A stretch of 64,000 bases of DNA, taken from the NCBI RefSeq assembly GCF_013166575.1, contig NZ_JABKKE010000001.1:186001-250000 (forward strand). Reading direction: 5' to 3'. The notes below the pieces were generated by a model. The model saw only the letters and a program-made list of their open reading frames with translations, had not been told where the DNA came from and did not search any database. Each line of letters opens with the position of its first letter. Positions within the stretch are counted from its first letter, which is position 1. This DNA is from Xylanibacter rodentium (lineage in GTDB: Bacteria > Bacteroidota > Bacteroidia > Bacteroidales > Bacteroidaceae). Made by a program: the position numbers and the translations under genes. Below, piece after piece: positions 7,562-17,028 of this stretch.

Positions 7562-9775
7562 ATGCGAATCTCCATATATATATATGTAATATCAAGTGCC
7601 GCACTGCTGACATCGTGCTCGAGCACCAAATATGTACCTGAAGGCAAATACCTGATTGACAAAGTGAATGTCAGGACTGACGCAAGATACAATGATATAA
7701 ATCGTAGCAGGATGAAGTCGTATGTGCGCCAACAGGGCAATTCACGTTGGTTTTCGACGTTAAAGATACCATTGGCAACATATTCGCTATCGGGACGAGA
7801 CTCTACAAAATGGCTCAATAGAATTCTGAAGGATATGGGCGAGTCTCCTGTGCTGTACGATTCCCTACACACAGTCCAGTCAGCCCGTGATCTGGTTGCC
7901 GAACTGCGCAACGAGGGATATCTCGGAGCGTATGTAGACATATCAACAAGAATAAAGAAGAAGAAAATAGACGTGACATACACACTGCACCCTGGAGAGG
8001 CATATAGCATTGGCAACATCAGATACGACATTCAGGACTCAGCCATAGCCAGTCTGCTACGCATGGACGATGTACGCAACCAAAAACTGAAGACGGGACA
8101 AAAATTCAACGTGGAAAGCCTTGATAGAGAACGAAAAAGAATAACAGACCTGATAGTAAACAATGGGTACTACAAGTTCAACAAAGATTTCATCACATAC
8201 AATGCCGATACCGTGGCAGGCAACAAAGGTATCGACCTGACTCTCACATTACACCGCTACCGCACAAATCAGATTGCCGATACGTCGCACGTCAGGTATA
8301 CGATAAGAAATGTCGACTTCGTCAGCGGCAGCCAGGACGACCCGACGATACATCTACGACGCGGGGTGCTGAAAAGCAATACTTTCATAACGCCCCAAAG
8401 CACATATTCCAGCCACAACTTGCAGAAAACATACACCCACTTCGGACGCCTGCAAGCCATAAAATATACCAATATAGGATTTCGCGAAGTACCGGACAGC
8501 ACTGTGTTGGACTGCAACATACAGATAAGCACAAACAAACCGAGCACTGTCAGCTTTCAACCCGAAGGCACCAACACCGCTGGTGACTTCGGTGCGGCTG
8601 TGGCTCTGACATATCAAAACAGGAACCTGTTCCGCGGTTCGGAATTGCTGAGCGTCGAGTTACGTGGCGCATACGAGGCCATCAGGGGATTGGAGGGATA
8701 CAGCAATGAAAATTTTGAAGAATACAGCGCTGAGGCTCGTCTGATGTTTCCACGCTTTATAGCTCCTTTACTACCATATGGATTCAAACGCCGCGTCACT
8801 GCCACATCCGAAGTTTCGCTGCTATACGATTTGCAGAATCGTCCGGAATATCATCGCCGGGTGCTGTCGCTGGCATGGAGATACCGATGGAACGATGCCA
8901 ACCACCACGACAAATACCAAATAGACCTAATAGATCTGAACTATGTTTTCATGCCATGGATATCAGACAAATTCCGTAAGGACTATTTGGATAATGCCGA
9001 CAATAGGAATGCAATATTGAGATACAACTATGAGGACTTGCTGATAATGAAATTCGGTGTAGGATTTTCATACAACAACGGCACTGATGCGATAAAGGTA
9101 AACATGGAAACCGCCGGCAATCTTCTCAATCTGCTGTCGCGCCCGATGCATCTTCAGAAAAACGAAATGGGCCTTTACAAATTGTTCAACATAGCGTATG
9201 CACAGTATGTCAAAGGCGACTTCGAGTATACAAAGAATATCAGACTTGACTACAATAACTCCCTCGTGGCACACGTCGGTCTTGGCATTGCCTACCCTTA
9301 CGGCAACAGCACGATACTGCCTTTCGAAAAAAGATATTTTTCCGGAGGAGCCAACAGCGTGAGAGGATGGAGTGTAAGGGAACTCGGACCGGGAAAATTC
9401 ATCGGACGCGACGGAAAGATAGACTTCATAAACCAGACCGGTGACATGAAACTCGACCTGAACCTGGAATACAGGGCCCACTTGTTCTGGAAACTCAACG
9501 GTGCTCTCTTTGTAGATGCCGGTAATATATGGACACTACGCAACTACGAAGACCAGCAGGGCGGACAATTCAACATAAACGACTTTTGGAAACAAATAGC
9601 CCTGAGCTACGGTTGGGGAGTGCGCTTGAACTTCGACTATTTCATCCTTAGGTTTGACTTCGGCATGAAAGCCATCAACCCTGCTTATGACAACAACAGG
9701 CAACACTATCCGATAACAAACCCCAGATTAAGCCGTGACCTCACTTTCCACTTCGCAGTGGGCATGCCATTTTGA
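7562..9775 (+). CDS. tamL: TamL: lipidated TamA/BamA-superfamily outer-membrane protein
   Basis: This Omp85-superfamily protein has 737 residues. I chose the ATG at 7562, not the earlier in-frame ATG at 7436, because it gives a proper lipoprotein signal peptide (MRISIYIYVISSAALLTSC, lipobox LTSC). A promoter also lies between the two ATGs. After the acylated Cys come POTRA-like domains (about 20-320). A C-terminal 16-strand barrel follows, with the Omp85 motif FSGGANSVRGWS and ending in ...LTFHFAVGMPF, with a terminal Phe. TamL replaces TamA in Bacteroidetes and is thought to work with TamB in envelope biogenesis. The tamB gene is in this window near 29.6 kb. The last 35 bp overlap the convergent lipoprotein gene. 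Confidence 0.88.
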   Translation: MRISIYIYVISSAALLTSCSSTKYVPEGKYLIDKVNVRTDARYNDINRSRMKSYVRQQGNSRWFSTLKIPLATYSLSGRDSTKWLNRILKDMGESPVLYDSLHTVQSARDLVAELRNEGYLGAYVDISTRIKKKKIDVTYTLHPGEAYSIGNIRYDIQDSAIASLLRMDDVRNQKLKTGQKFNVESLDRERKRITDLIVNNGYYKFNKDFITYNADTVAGNKGIDLTLTLHRYRTNQIADTSHVRYTIRNVDFVSGSQDDPTIHLRRGVLKSNTFITPQSTYSSHNLQKTYTHFGRLQAIKYTNIGFREVPDSTVLDCNIQISTNKPSTVSFQPEGTNTAGDFGAAVALTYQNRNLFRGSELLSVELRGAYEAIRGLEGYSNENFEEYSAEARLMFPRFIAPLLPYGFKRRVTATSEVSLLYDLQNRPEYHRRVLSLAWRYRWNDANHHDKYQIDLIDLNYVFMPWISDKFRKDYLDNADNRNAILRYNYEDLLIMKFGVGFSYNNGTDAIKVNMETAGNLLNLLSRPMHLQKNEMGLYKLFNIAYAQYVKGDFEYTKNIRLDYNNSLVAHVGLGIAYPYGNSTILPFEKRYFSGGANSVRGWSVRELGPGKFIGRDGKIDFINQTGDMKLDLNLEYRAHLFWKLNGALFVDAGNIWTLRNYEDQQGGQFNINDFWKQIALSYGWGVRLNFDYFILRFDFGMKAINPAYDNNRQHYPITNPRLSRDLTFHFAVGMPF

Positions 9776-10181
9776 CCAGCCAACGGTCGCTGCGGAATAC
9801 CGCAGGGATGCTATATTCAGCCTCCTCGACCATATGCCCCGGACGCCCTATCGTATCGGTCAGCATAATATTGGCTACATGCACTGTGGCCACGGCTGTC
9901 GTATCATCTTGTCCAAAAAATATTGCTATCACCTCTGCCTCGGCTCCATCAGTCTGAGCCCGCAGTATGTCCAAATCAGCTTCCGTCACATTGGATGCGA
10001 TCATACTTATCCATTTCCTGCTTTCGTATGTGCAATAATCCATTGCTCCGGAAAAATCATAATTGAAATATAGAGTGGCAAAATGGCCAATGTTTTCCTT
10101 TGCCTGTTTACGCTTGTCTGATGTATTGCCACAGGAAGCAAACAGAAACAAAACAACAATACAGAGAAGTCGACGTATCAT
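9741..10181 (-). CDS. Small lipoprotein of unknown function
   Basis: The product has 146 residues and a lipoprotein signal (MIRRLLCIVVLFLFASC, lipobox FASC). About 130 residues follow that look like an alpha+beta domain of the NTF2-like/DUF4878 type: a helix around FATLYFNYDFSGAMDYCT, then strands including AEVIAIFFGQDDTTAVATVHV, ending WLVKMAC. I do not recognise a catalytic motif. It is convergent with tamL and the two stop regions overlap by 35 bp, leaving no room for a separate terminator. It is divergent from the metallo-beta-lactamase gene, with its own promoter box. Assignment to DUF4878 is only a guess from shape. Confidence 0.75.
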   Translation of the reverse strand: MIRRLLCIVVLFLFASCGNTSDKRKQAKENIGHFATLYFNYDFSGAMDYCTYESRKWISMIASNVTEADLDILRAQTDGAEAEVIAIFFGQDDTTAVATVHVANIMLTDTIGRPGHMVEEAEYSIPAVFRSDRWLVKMACPLRSGK

Positions 10182-10221
10182 ATTTTTGCTGAAAATTAAT
10201 TATTGCATCGATAAAACTACG

Positions 10222-10229
10222 CAAAGATA
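10222..10229 (-). promoter_or_regulatory. -7 box before small lipoprotein
   Basis: This is TATCTTTG on the minus strand, followed by C, about 40 nt upstream of the ATG. It matches the Bacteroidetes TAnnTTTG box exactly. Confidence 0.5.
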
Positions 10230-10263
10230 CCACTTTTCATTTGGTTATCACACGGTTTTTTCT

Positions 10264-10271
10264 TACTTTTG
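10264..10271 (+). promoter_or_regulatory. -7 box before walJ-like gene
   Basis: TACTTTTG is followed by C. The upstream TTG at 10269 lies inside this box, so it cannot be the start codon. The ATG at 10290 follows at a suitable distance. Confidence 0.55.
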
Positions 10272-10289
10272 CACAAAATAATAATAAAA

Positions 10290-11114
10290 ATGCTGAACTT
10301 TATATCCTTTGGAAGCGGTAGCAGTGGTAATTGTTACTATTTGTTTACCCCCACAGATGGATTGCTCATAGATACAGGAGTCGGACTTAGGACTCTAAAA
10401 AAGAATTTCAAGGACTACGGACTAAGTTTATCGTTTGTCAAAAATATCCTTATTACCCACGACCACGCCGACCATGTGAAGTCCGTGGGATGTATCAGTA
10501 ATGAATACAAATTACCGGTATATACAACACGGGAAGTGCACTCTGGCATAGTCCGCAACTACTGCGTACAGCGCAAAATAGCCACGGAATACGTGAGATA
10601 CATCGAAAAAGACATGCCAATAATAATTGGTGACTTTAGTGTAACACCGTTTTCGGTGCCTCACGACAGTACTGACAATGTCGGATATTTTATTGAGAAT
10701 AAAGGAGTTACTTTCTGCATAATCACAGACGCAGGATGTGTGACGGAAGAAATGGCAAGCTATATCAGCAGGACCAACTATTTGGTGATAGAAGCCAACC
10801 ACGATGAAGTGATGCTAAAAAACGGTCCCTATCCGCAATACCTTAAGAACCGCATATTGAGCAACAATGGACATCTGAGCAACGCCGCATGTGCCCTGGC
10901 TGTTGCAGAGAATATGACAGAGAAATTGCGTGCCATATGGCTGTGTCATCTTAGTGAGGACAACAATCATCCTGAACTTGCACGAAAGACGGTGGAGGAA
11001 ATACTCGACAACTATGGCATCACCGTGGGGATCGACCTCGAACTTGAAGTGCTGAAACGAAAGACTCCAAGCGGAGTGTTCGAACTCACCCCATACTCGG
11101 ACATTACACAATAA
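10290..11114 (+). CDS. WalJ/YycJ-type MBL-fold metallohydrolase
   Basis: The product has 274 residues from the ATG at 10290 and starts MLNFISFGSGSSGN, the typical N-terminus of YycJ/WalJ/VicX proteins. The metallo-beta-lactamase metal motif HDHADH is present (about residues 58-63), with later His and Asp residues (SVPHDS, ITDAG, EANHD, CHLSEDNNH). Members of this group are nucleases or phosphodiesterases acting on DNA or RNA 5' ends in firmicutes, and the role in Bacteroidetes is not established. The helicase gene begins 9 nt downstream, so the two are probably one transcript. This would fit a shared nucleic-acid role. Confidence 0.88.
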   Translation: MLNFISFGSGSSGNCYYLFTPTDGLLIDTGVGLRTLKKNFKDYGLSLSFVKNILITHDHADHVKSVGCISNEYKLPVYTTREVHSGIVRNYCVQRKIATEYVRYIEKDMPIIIGDFSVTPFSVPHDSTDNVGYFIENKGVTFCIITDAGCVTEEMASYISRTNYLVIEANHDEVMLKNGPYPQYLKNRILSNNGHLSNAACALAVAENMTEKLRAIWLCHLSEDNNHPELARKTVEEILDNYGITVGIDLELEVLKRKTPSGVFELTPYSDITQ

Positions 11115-11123
11115 ATCAAGAAT

Positions 11124-12443
11124 ATGAATCGAGATAGAATATTGGAAAAACTGCATATCACAGAACTAACCCTCATGCAGCAAAATGCGTATGACAGCAT
11201 CTTGCATGGAAAAGATGATGTAATCGTATTGTCCCCGACTGGCAGCGGCAAGACTTTGGCATACATGCTGCCACTGGCAGAAATGACAGACGCTGACAGC
11301 GACATGATTCAGACGGTGGTAATAGTCCCAAGCCGAGAGTTGGCACAACAGTCAGACAATGTGCTCCGTAGCATGGGCACAGGCATACGTTCCATGTGTT
11401 GCTATGGCGGACGCACCGCAATGGACGAACACCGGATGATAAGGCAAATTGCCCCCAATATCATTTTCGGAACACCAGGGCGACTTAACGATCATATAGA
11501 CAAAGGCAACATTTCACCATACGGAATAAAGTATCTCGTTATAGATGAATTTGACAAATGTCTGCAAATGGGATTCACGGACGAGATGTCCAAATTGCTC
11601 GGAAAGTTACGAGAGGTGAAACGGAGGATATTGCTGTCAGCTACCAACACAGAACTTATACCTGATTTTGTACATATGTCGGGAGCTATAAGTCTTGATT
11701 ATCTCGACAACGGAGAACAAGTTCCACAACGCGTAACACAACATGAGGTTAGGAGCGAAACAAAGGACAAGCTCGACACACTCACTCATCTGCTCTGTTC
11801 TTTCGGAACACAGAGCAGCATTGTATTTCTAAACTATCGTGAAAGTGTGGAACGCACATCCGAACATCTCATACGCAAGGGATTTTCAGTAAGTTACTAT
11901 CACGGAGGAATGGAACAAAAACAGAGAGAAGACGCACTTTACAAATTCAGCAACGGCTCAGCCAACATCCTTGTATCGACAGATTTGGCATCACGCGGAC
12001 TTGACATACCTGATGTTGACAATATCATACACTATCATTTGCCTCAAACAGCCGATGACTACATACACCGTGTGGGCCGAACTGCCAGATGGGAAGCCTC
12101 AGGACATACGTTCTTCCTGCTGGGACCGGAAGAACATACTCCCGAATTCATAGAAGGAGAAGTTGAAGAATATGCTGTCACGAAGGAATTTAAAATTCCA
12201 GCGCCGTCAAAAATGTCAACTATATATATAGGTAAAGGCAAGAAAGACAAATTGAGCAAAGGAGATATTGTCGGGTTCCTATGTAAAAAAGGTGGTTTGA
12301 AATCGGACGAAATAGGACGAATCGATGTGAAAGACCGATATACCTATGCTGCAATATCGCGTTCCCGCCTCGACAACGTGCTGCGACATACAGCCGGAGA
12401 AAAGATTAAGGGAATAAAGACAGTGGTGGAACCTGTCAGATAA
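11124..12443 (+). CDS. DEAD-box RNA helicase, DbpA-like
   Basis: The product has 439 residues with helicase motifs in order: Q-motif region ELTLMQQNAYDSIL, motif I SPTGSGKT (about 38-45), Ia PSRELAQQ, Ib TPGRL, motif II as DEFD (not DEAD), motif III SAT, IV IVFLNY, V STDLASRGLDIP and VI HRVGRTAR. The C-terminal ~75 residues (about 362-439) match the DbpA RNA-binding domain: YIGKGKKDKLSKGDIVGFL, then GLKSDEIGRIDV. DbpA proteins recognise a 23S rRNA hairpin and act in large-subunit assembly. It is transcribed with the WalJ-like gene upstream. The sequence is intact. The exact RNA target is inferred from the C-terminal domain only. Confidence 0.88.
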   Translation: MNRDRILEKLHITELTLMQQNAYDSILHGKDDVIVLSPTGSGKTLAYMLPLAEMTDADSDMIQTVVIVPSRELAQQSDNVLRSMGTGIRSMCCYGGRTAMDEHRMIRQIAPNIIFGTPGRLNDHIDKGNISPYGIKYLVIDEFDKCLQMGFTDEMSKLLGKLREVKRRILLSATNTELIPDFVHMSGAISLDYLDNGEQVPQRVTQHEVRSETKDKLDTLTHLLCSFGTQSSIVFLNYRESVERTSEHLIRKGFSVSYYHGGMEQKQREDALYKFSNGSANILVSTDLASRGLDIPDVDNIIHYHLPQTADDYIHRVGRTARWEASGHTFFLLGPEEHTPEFIEGEVEEYAVTKEFKIPAPSKMSTIYIGKGKKDKLSKGDIVGFLCKKGGLKSDEIGRIDVKDRYTYAAISRSRLDNVLRHTAGEKIKGIKTVVEPVR

Positions 12444-12462
12444 CAATAATGATAAAGAATCC

Positions 12463-12536
12463 ATATAGCAATCTCTTGAAAGGTATATATCTAAAGGTAC
12501 ATTCGCCTAAATATATTTTTCAAGAGATTGCCATAT
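12463..12536. terminator. Long-loop inverted repeat after the helicase gene
   Basis: Arms 12463-12481 and 12518-12536 pair over 19 bp with one mismatch (core GCAATCTCTTGAAA). They enclose 36 nt that is itself partly self-complementary (ATATAT arms). It is 20 bp after the helicase stop. A U-tract after the right arm is absent, so it may be an RNA-stabilising hairpin rather than a true intrinsic terminator. Confidence 0.4.
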
Positions 12537-12925
12537 AAATAATATATTGCACAATACCGTTATGGATAATAATGGAAATTACTCCAAAAAGGTAAAAACA
12601 AAATACGTATAGAGGTCCATAACCCATTGGCTAACCGCCTTGTCGGTGATAACTTACAGCCAGAATCAAAACGACACATTTGGATGTATACGCAATTGTA
12701 TAATAAGAATTGCAGAATTATATCTTCCGGCATTATCGGAAATGCAGAATTAGTAGAAAGATAAAAAAGAATATTTTTCATATCATCAATATTTAGCATT
12801 AACGCTTGCAAATAGACAAAAATATATTCGTTTTACTATATTTCTGCTAAAATATTTTGCCAAATGGAATAAAAAATGTAATTTCGCAATCTGTTATTAA
12901 TAAACATTTTTTAATTAACAATCAA
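12537..12925. other. Gene-free stretch before serC
   Basis: No convincing gene is present. On the plus strand a stop-bounded frame (about 12620-12764) reads NPLANRLVGDNLQPESKRHI and continues to ...NAELVER-stop. It has protein-like composition but no start codon at its beginning and no recognisable family, so it may be a gene remnant. The last 100 bp are AT-rich leader. A weak TAATTTCG box near 12879-12886 may serve serC. Confidence 0.35.
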
Positions 12926-13993
12926 ATGAAGAAGTACAACTTTAATGCAGGTCCGTCAATGCTTCCGCGGGAAGTAATTGAAAATACAGCTAAGCAGTGT
13001 TTAGACTTCAATGGGTCAGGCCTGTCTCTTATGGAGATAAGCCACCGTGCCAAAGACTTTCAACCGGTACTTGATGAGGCTGAGTCACTCATCAAAGAAT
13101 TACTACAGATTCCAGATGGTTATTCTGTGATTTTCCTCGGAGGTGGCGCTTCACTTGAATTCTGTATGGTACCTTACAACTTCCTTATAAATAAAGCCGC
13201 TTACCTCAATACAGGTACATGGGCAAAAAAAGCCATGAAGGAAGCAAAACTATTCGGAGAAGTAGTAGAAGTGGCTTCTTCGGCCGACGCTAATTATACA
13301 TTTATACCAAAAGGTTGGACTTGTCCTGCTGATGCAGACTATCTGCATATTACGACAAACAATACCATCTATGGAACAGAAATACGCAAGGAACTTGACG
13401 TCAATATACCGATGATTGGAGATATGAGTTCAGATATCTTCAGTCGACCGATAGATGTCAGCAAATATGACTGTATCTATGCCGGTGCGCAAAAGAATCT
13501 GGCAATGGCTGGAGTGACACTGATTATCTTAAAAAACGACAAGTTGGGCAAGGCTCCACGCCCAATACCTACAATGCTTGACTATCGTACACATGTAGAA
13601 AAGGGTTCTATGTTCAATACTCCTCCTGTCGTACCTATCTATTCCGCATTGGAGACACTGCGTTGGATAAAGGCAAACGGAGGTGTAGAGGCTATGGACA
13701 AGTTGGCCAAACAGCGCGCAGAAATACTCTATGGGGAAATTGACCGTAACAAACTGTTCCGGGGCACTGTCAAGGAAGAGGACCGTTCTGTCATGAATAT
13801 CTGCTTTGTTATGAATGACGAATATGCAGAATTGGAGAAACCTTTCTTTGAATATGCCACTGCAAAGGGTATGGTAGGTATAAAGGGACACAGAAGTGTC
13901 GGAGGATTCCGCGCAAGTTGCTATAATGCTCAGACCATAGAGGGCGTTGAAGCTCTTGTACAGTGCATGAAGGAATTTGAAACTCAGAATTAA
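12926..13993 (+). CDS. serC: Phosphoserine aminotransferase
   Basis: The product has 355 residues starting [14 protein letters not shown], the typical SerC N-terminus, which fixes the ATG at 12926 rather than an earlier in-frame ATG. Family signatures are the [16 protein letters not shown] cofactor region, the TNNTIYGTE segment and the PLP-lysine region [12 protein letters not shown] (Lys about 193). The C-terminus has [18 protein letters not shown]. It converts 3-phosphohydroxypyruvate plus glutamate to phosphoserine and can also act in pyridoxal phosphate synthesis (PdxC). It lies directly upstream of serA, separated by a hairpin, so expression of the two steps of serine synthesis may be linked or attenuated. 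Confidence 0.96.
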   Translation: MKKYNFNAGPSMLPREVIENTAKQCLDFNGSGLSLMEISHRAKDFQPVLDEAESLIKELLQIPDGYSVIFLGGGASLEFCMVPYNFLINKAAYLNTGTWAKKAMKEAKLFGEVVEVASSADANYTFIPKGWTCPADADYLHITTNNTIYGTEIRKELDVNIPMIGDMSSDIFSRPIDVSKYDCIYAGAQKNLAMAGVTLIILKNDKLGKAPRPIPTMLDYRTHVEKGSMFNTPPVVPIYSALETLRWIKANGGVEAMDKLAKQRAEILYGEIDRNKLFRGTVKEEDRSVMNICFVMNDEYAELEKPFFEYATAKGMVGIKGHRSVGGFRASCYNAQTIEGVEALVQCMKEFETQN

Positions 13994-14020
13994 TACAAAA
14001 AGTTATATAACTAATGAGGG

Positions 14021-14080
14021 TGTGTCAGAAAGCCAAATTGTTCCCCCTGTCAATGGGATTGTGCTTTTCTGACACATCTT
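14021..14080 (+). terminator. Terminator-like hairpin between serC and serA
   Basis: Arms TGTGTCAGAAA (14021-14031) and TTTCTGACACA (14066-14076) pair perfectly over 11 bp, then TCTTTT. It lies 28 bp after serC and 32 bp before serA, so it would reduce read-through into serA unless serA has its own promoter. Confidence 0.55.
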
Positions 14081-14107
14081 TTATTTTAAAACATATAAAA
14101 AAATATT

Positions 14108-15025
14108 ATGAAAGTATTGATAGCAACAGAAAAACCTTTTGCCGCTACAGCAGTAGAAGGAATTAAGGCTGAGATTGAAGCGGCCGGACATGAGATAGTA
14201 CTCCTTGAGAAATATACAGATAAGATACAGTTGCTCGATGCAGTAAAAAATGCCGATGCAATGATTGTACGGTCAGATAAAATAGATTCGGATGTTCTTG
14301 ATGCATCTGATAAACTGAAAATTGTGGTGCGTGCAGGCGCCGGATATGACTCCATAGATACAGAATATGCCAAAAAGAAAGGCATTGTGATTGAAAATAC
14401 ACCTGGACAAAATGCCAATGCCGTAGCAGAATTGGTGTTCGGATTGCTCGTTTTCGCAGTACGCGGATTTTACAACGGTAAATCAGGAACAGAACTGAAA
14501 GGCAAGAAGTTGGGGATTCTTGCTTTCGGCAATGTTGGACGTAACGTGGCCCGTATAGCAGCCGGTTTCGGTATGGAGGTATATGCATACGATGCCTACT
14601 GTCCAAAGGAAGTTATAGAAAGCGCAGGAGTAAAGCCTATGGAAAATCAAGAAGAACTGTTCTGTACATGCGATATCGTATCGCTACATATACCGGCCAC
14701 CCATGAAACAAAAGAAAGCATTAACTATGCAATGGTAGGCAAAATGAAGAAGGGTGGCATTCTCGTAAATACAGCACGTAAAGAGGTTATCAACGAACCA
14801 GAGCTAATTAAATTACTTGCAGAACGTACAGACCTTAAGTTTGTTACGGATATCAAACCGGATGCAGACTCCGAATTTGCAAAATTTGAAGGCCGATACT
14901 TCAGCACTCCAAAGAAGATGGGGGCACAGACATCCGAAGCAAACACCAATGCAGGTATTGCCGCAGCAAAACAGATAAATTCATTCTTCGCAACAGGCGA
15001 TACAAGATTTCAGGTAAACAAGTAA
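14108..15025 (+). CDS. serA: D-3-phosphoglycerate dehydrogenase (short, no ACT domain)
   Basis: This 305-residue D-2-hydroxyacid dehydrogenase carries a Rossmann motif GILAFGNVGRNVARI (about 135-149). Catalytic-region signatures are VVRAGAGYDSID, TPGQNANAVAE and LVNTARKEVINE (Arg about 224). The usual catalytic His loop near the C-terminus reads STPKKMGAQTSEANTNAG, so the canonical His appears replaced in PKKMGAQT (GxxT-like type). It oxidises 3-phosphoglycerate with NAD. It lacks the C-terminal regulatory ACT domain of long SerA enzymes, so serine feedback through ACT is not expected. Flanking serC and the DUF1015 gene support the serine-pathway role. Other hydroxyacid dehydrogenase activities are less likely. 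Confidence 0.9.
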   Translation: MKVLIATEKPFAATAVEGIKAEIEAAGHEIVLLEKYTDKIQLLDAVKNADAMIVRSDKIDSDVLDASDKLKIVVRAGAGYDSIDTEYAKKKGIVIENTPGQNANAVAELVFGLLVFAVRGFYNGKSGTELKGKKLGILAFGNVGRNVARIAAGFGMEVYAYDAYCPKEVIESAGVKPMENQEELFCTCDIVSLHIPATHETKESINYAMVGKMKKGGILVNTARKEVINEPELIKLLAERTDLKFVTDIKPDADSEFAKFEGRYFSTPKKMGAQTSEANTNAGIAAAKQINSFFATGDTRFQVNK

Positions 15026-15061
15026 CAAAAGGTTACGTATACTTTAATAAAAAGAATTTTT

Positions 15062-16309
15062 ATGGCAGTAGTAAAACCATTCAAAGGAATACGTCCACCC
15101 AAAGAACTTGTAGAAAAGGTAGAGTCACGACCATACGATGTTCTCAATTCTGACGAAGCACGTGAAGAAGCCGGAAACAATGAAATGAGTCTTTACCATA
15201 TAATAAAACCAGAGATTGATTTTTCACCGGAAACGAGTGAATATGATCCCCGGGTATATGAGAAAGCAGCCGAGAACTTTCAAAAATTCCAAGATAACGG
15301 ATGGTTGGTGCAAGACGACAAAGAGCAATATTATATATATGCCCAAACTATGAACGGCAAGACTCAGTACGGTCTCGTAGTAGGGGCATATGTTGAAGAC
15401 TATCTTAGTGGTGTAATAAAAAAACACGAGTTGACACGACGTGACAAAGAAGAAGACCGCATGAAACATGTCCGTGTAAACAATGCCAATATCGAACCGG
15501 TGTTCTTTGCATATCCGGATAATGAAATTCTTAACAATCTCATTATAAGATATACCGCCACCACTCCTGAATATGATTTCATTGCTCCTATTGACGGTTT
15601 TCGCCATCAGCTGTGGATTATCAGCAACGATGATGACATACAGACCGTTACAGAAGAGTTTTCCAAAATACCTTATCTCTATATTGCAGACGGCCACCAC
15701 CGTTCGGCCGCAGCCGCACTCGTTGGTGCCGAAAAGGCAAAACAGAATCCCAACCATACAGGTACGGAAGAGTACAACTACTTTATGGCCGTATGTTTTC
15801 AGGCATCTCAACTCACCATTCTTGACTATAACCGGGTGGTAAAAGATCTCAATGGCATGTCGTCAGAGCAGTTCATCGAAGCTATTGAAAAGAATTTCAT
15901 TGTAGAAGATAGAGGTACGGATATATATAAACCAGAACGTTTGCATGAGTTCTCGTTATATCTTGACAGCCATTGGTATAGTCTTACAGCCAAAGAAGGG
16001 ACATTCGATGACGCAGATCCTATCGGTCGACTGGATGTCGATATATCAAGTCGTCTGATACTTGATGACATTCTTGGCATAAAAGACCTCCGCAGCGACA
16101 AGCGTATTGATTTCGTGGGTGGCTTGCGAGGACTGAACGAATTGAAACGTCGGGTTGATAACGGAGAGATGCGTATGGCGCTGGCATTATATCCTGTTTC
16201 AATGCAGCAGATAATGGATATTGCCGACAGCGGGAAGATAATGCCACCAAAGGCGACATGGTTTGAACCAAAGTTGCGTTCAGGTCTTATCATACACAAA
16301 TTGGTATAA
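15062..16309 (+). CDS. DUF1015 family protein
   Basis: This 415-residue protein has the DUF1015 signatures: KPFKGIRPPKELVEKVESRP at the N-terminus, PYDVLNSDEARE, and the highly conserved YIADGHHRSAAA near residue 220. It starts 36 nt after serA. DUF1015 genes are repeatedly found with serA/serC in Bacteroidetes and Firmicutes, and members elsewhere have been proposed as a serine kinase (SerK-like, ADGHHR being the nucleotide-binding region). A serine-linked kinase or related role is therefore an inference from context. No signal peptide or membrane segment is visible. Confidence 0.85.
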   Translation: MAVVKPFKGIRPPKELVEKVESRPYDVLNSDEAREEAGNNEMSLYHIIKPEIDFSPETSEYDPRVYEKAAENFQKFQDNGWLVQDDKEQYYIYAQTMNGKTQYGLVVGAYVEDYLSGVIKKHELTRRDKEEDRMKHVRVNNANIEPVFFAYPDNEILNNLIIRYTATTPEYDFIAPIDGFRHQLWIISNDDDIQTVTEEFSKIPYLYIADGHHRSAAAALVGAEKAKQNPNHTGTEEYNYFMAVCFQASQLTILDYNRVVKDLNGMSSEQFIEAIEKNFIVEDRGTDIYKPERLHEFSLYLDSHWYSLTAKEGTFDDADPIGRLDVDISSRLILDDILGIKDLRSDKRIDFVGGLRGLNELKRRVDNGEMRMALALYPVSMQQIMDIADSGKIMPPKATWFEPKLRSGLIIHKLV

Positions 16310-16352
16310 GGCATCCCATGCAAACCAAGTCAATAATACAATTATTTTGAAC

Positions 16353-16943
16353 GTGACAGACGAGTTTAAGACAATAACAAATAAAATAGGCGAGGGATAT
16401 TACTCCGAGAAAAGGAGTAAGTTTCTCGCCTTTTCTCATCATGTAACTTCAATTGAAGAGATTACCGAACTTTTAGCCCACTACCGAAAGAAATATTATG
16501 ATGCACGGCATGTATGCTATGCATATATGCTCGGTTATGAAAGAACAAACTTCAGAGCCAACGACGATGGTGAACCAAGTAGTACAGCAGGAAAACCAAT
16601 ATTAGGACAAATAAACAGCAATGAGCTGACCGATATTCTGATTGTTGTAGTCAGATACTATGGAGGAGTTAATCTTGGTACCGGCGGGTTAATCGTTGCT
16701 TATAAGTCTGCTGCAGCCGACGCTATAAACAATTCAGAAGTAGTGATTGAGCAAGTTGAAGAGGAAGTGATATACAACTTTAATTATATAATGATGAATG
16801 ATGTTATGAAAATAATAAAAGAAATGTCTCCACGGATAATCTCACAAACCTATGACAATACTTGTGAGATAAAACTAAGCATACGCAAATCAGAAGCTGA
16901 TATGCTACGAAGCAAACTCAAAAAGCTATCCTTCGGAATCTAA
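16353..16943 (+). CDS. IMPACT/YigZ family protein
   Basis: The product has about 196 residues from a GTG start at 16353 (VTDEFKTITNKIGEGYYSEK). TTG at 16347 is an alternative, and earlier in-frame codons lie inside the DUF1015 gene. IMPACT signatures are KRSKFLAFSHHV, HVCYAYMLG, NDDGEPSSTAGKPIL and VVRYYGGVNLGTGGL. A C-terminal DUF1949-like domain (about 135-196) follows. YigZ proteins have a ribosomal-protein-S5-like fold, and their bacterial role is not settled. The gene lies 43 nt after DUF1015 and may be the last gene of the ser cluster. The family is certain and the start is not. Confidence 0.85.
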   Translation: MTDEFKTITNKIGEGYYSEKRSKFLAFSHHVTSIEEITELLAHYRKKYYDARHVCYAYMLGYERTNFRANDDGEPSSTAGKPILGQINSNELTDILIVVVRYYGGVNLGTGGLIVAYKSAAADAINNSEVVIEQVEEEVIYNFNYIMMNDVMKIIKEMSPRIISQTYDNTCEIKLSIRKSEADMLRSKLKKLSFGI

Positions 16944-17028
16944 ATGACAACACATTATACAATCAATTTAAGGTACATATAATAATTCAACAACTAAAAA
17001 AGAATACATAGAATTTTAATGTAATAAT

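Noticed and set aside
12560..12811. 83-codon minus-strand frame upstream of serC
   Set aside because: No promoter, no recognisable protein and unlikely composition.
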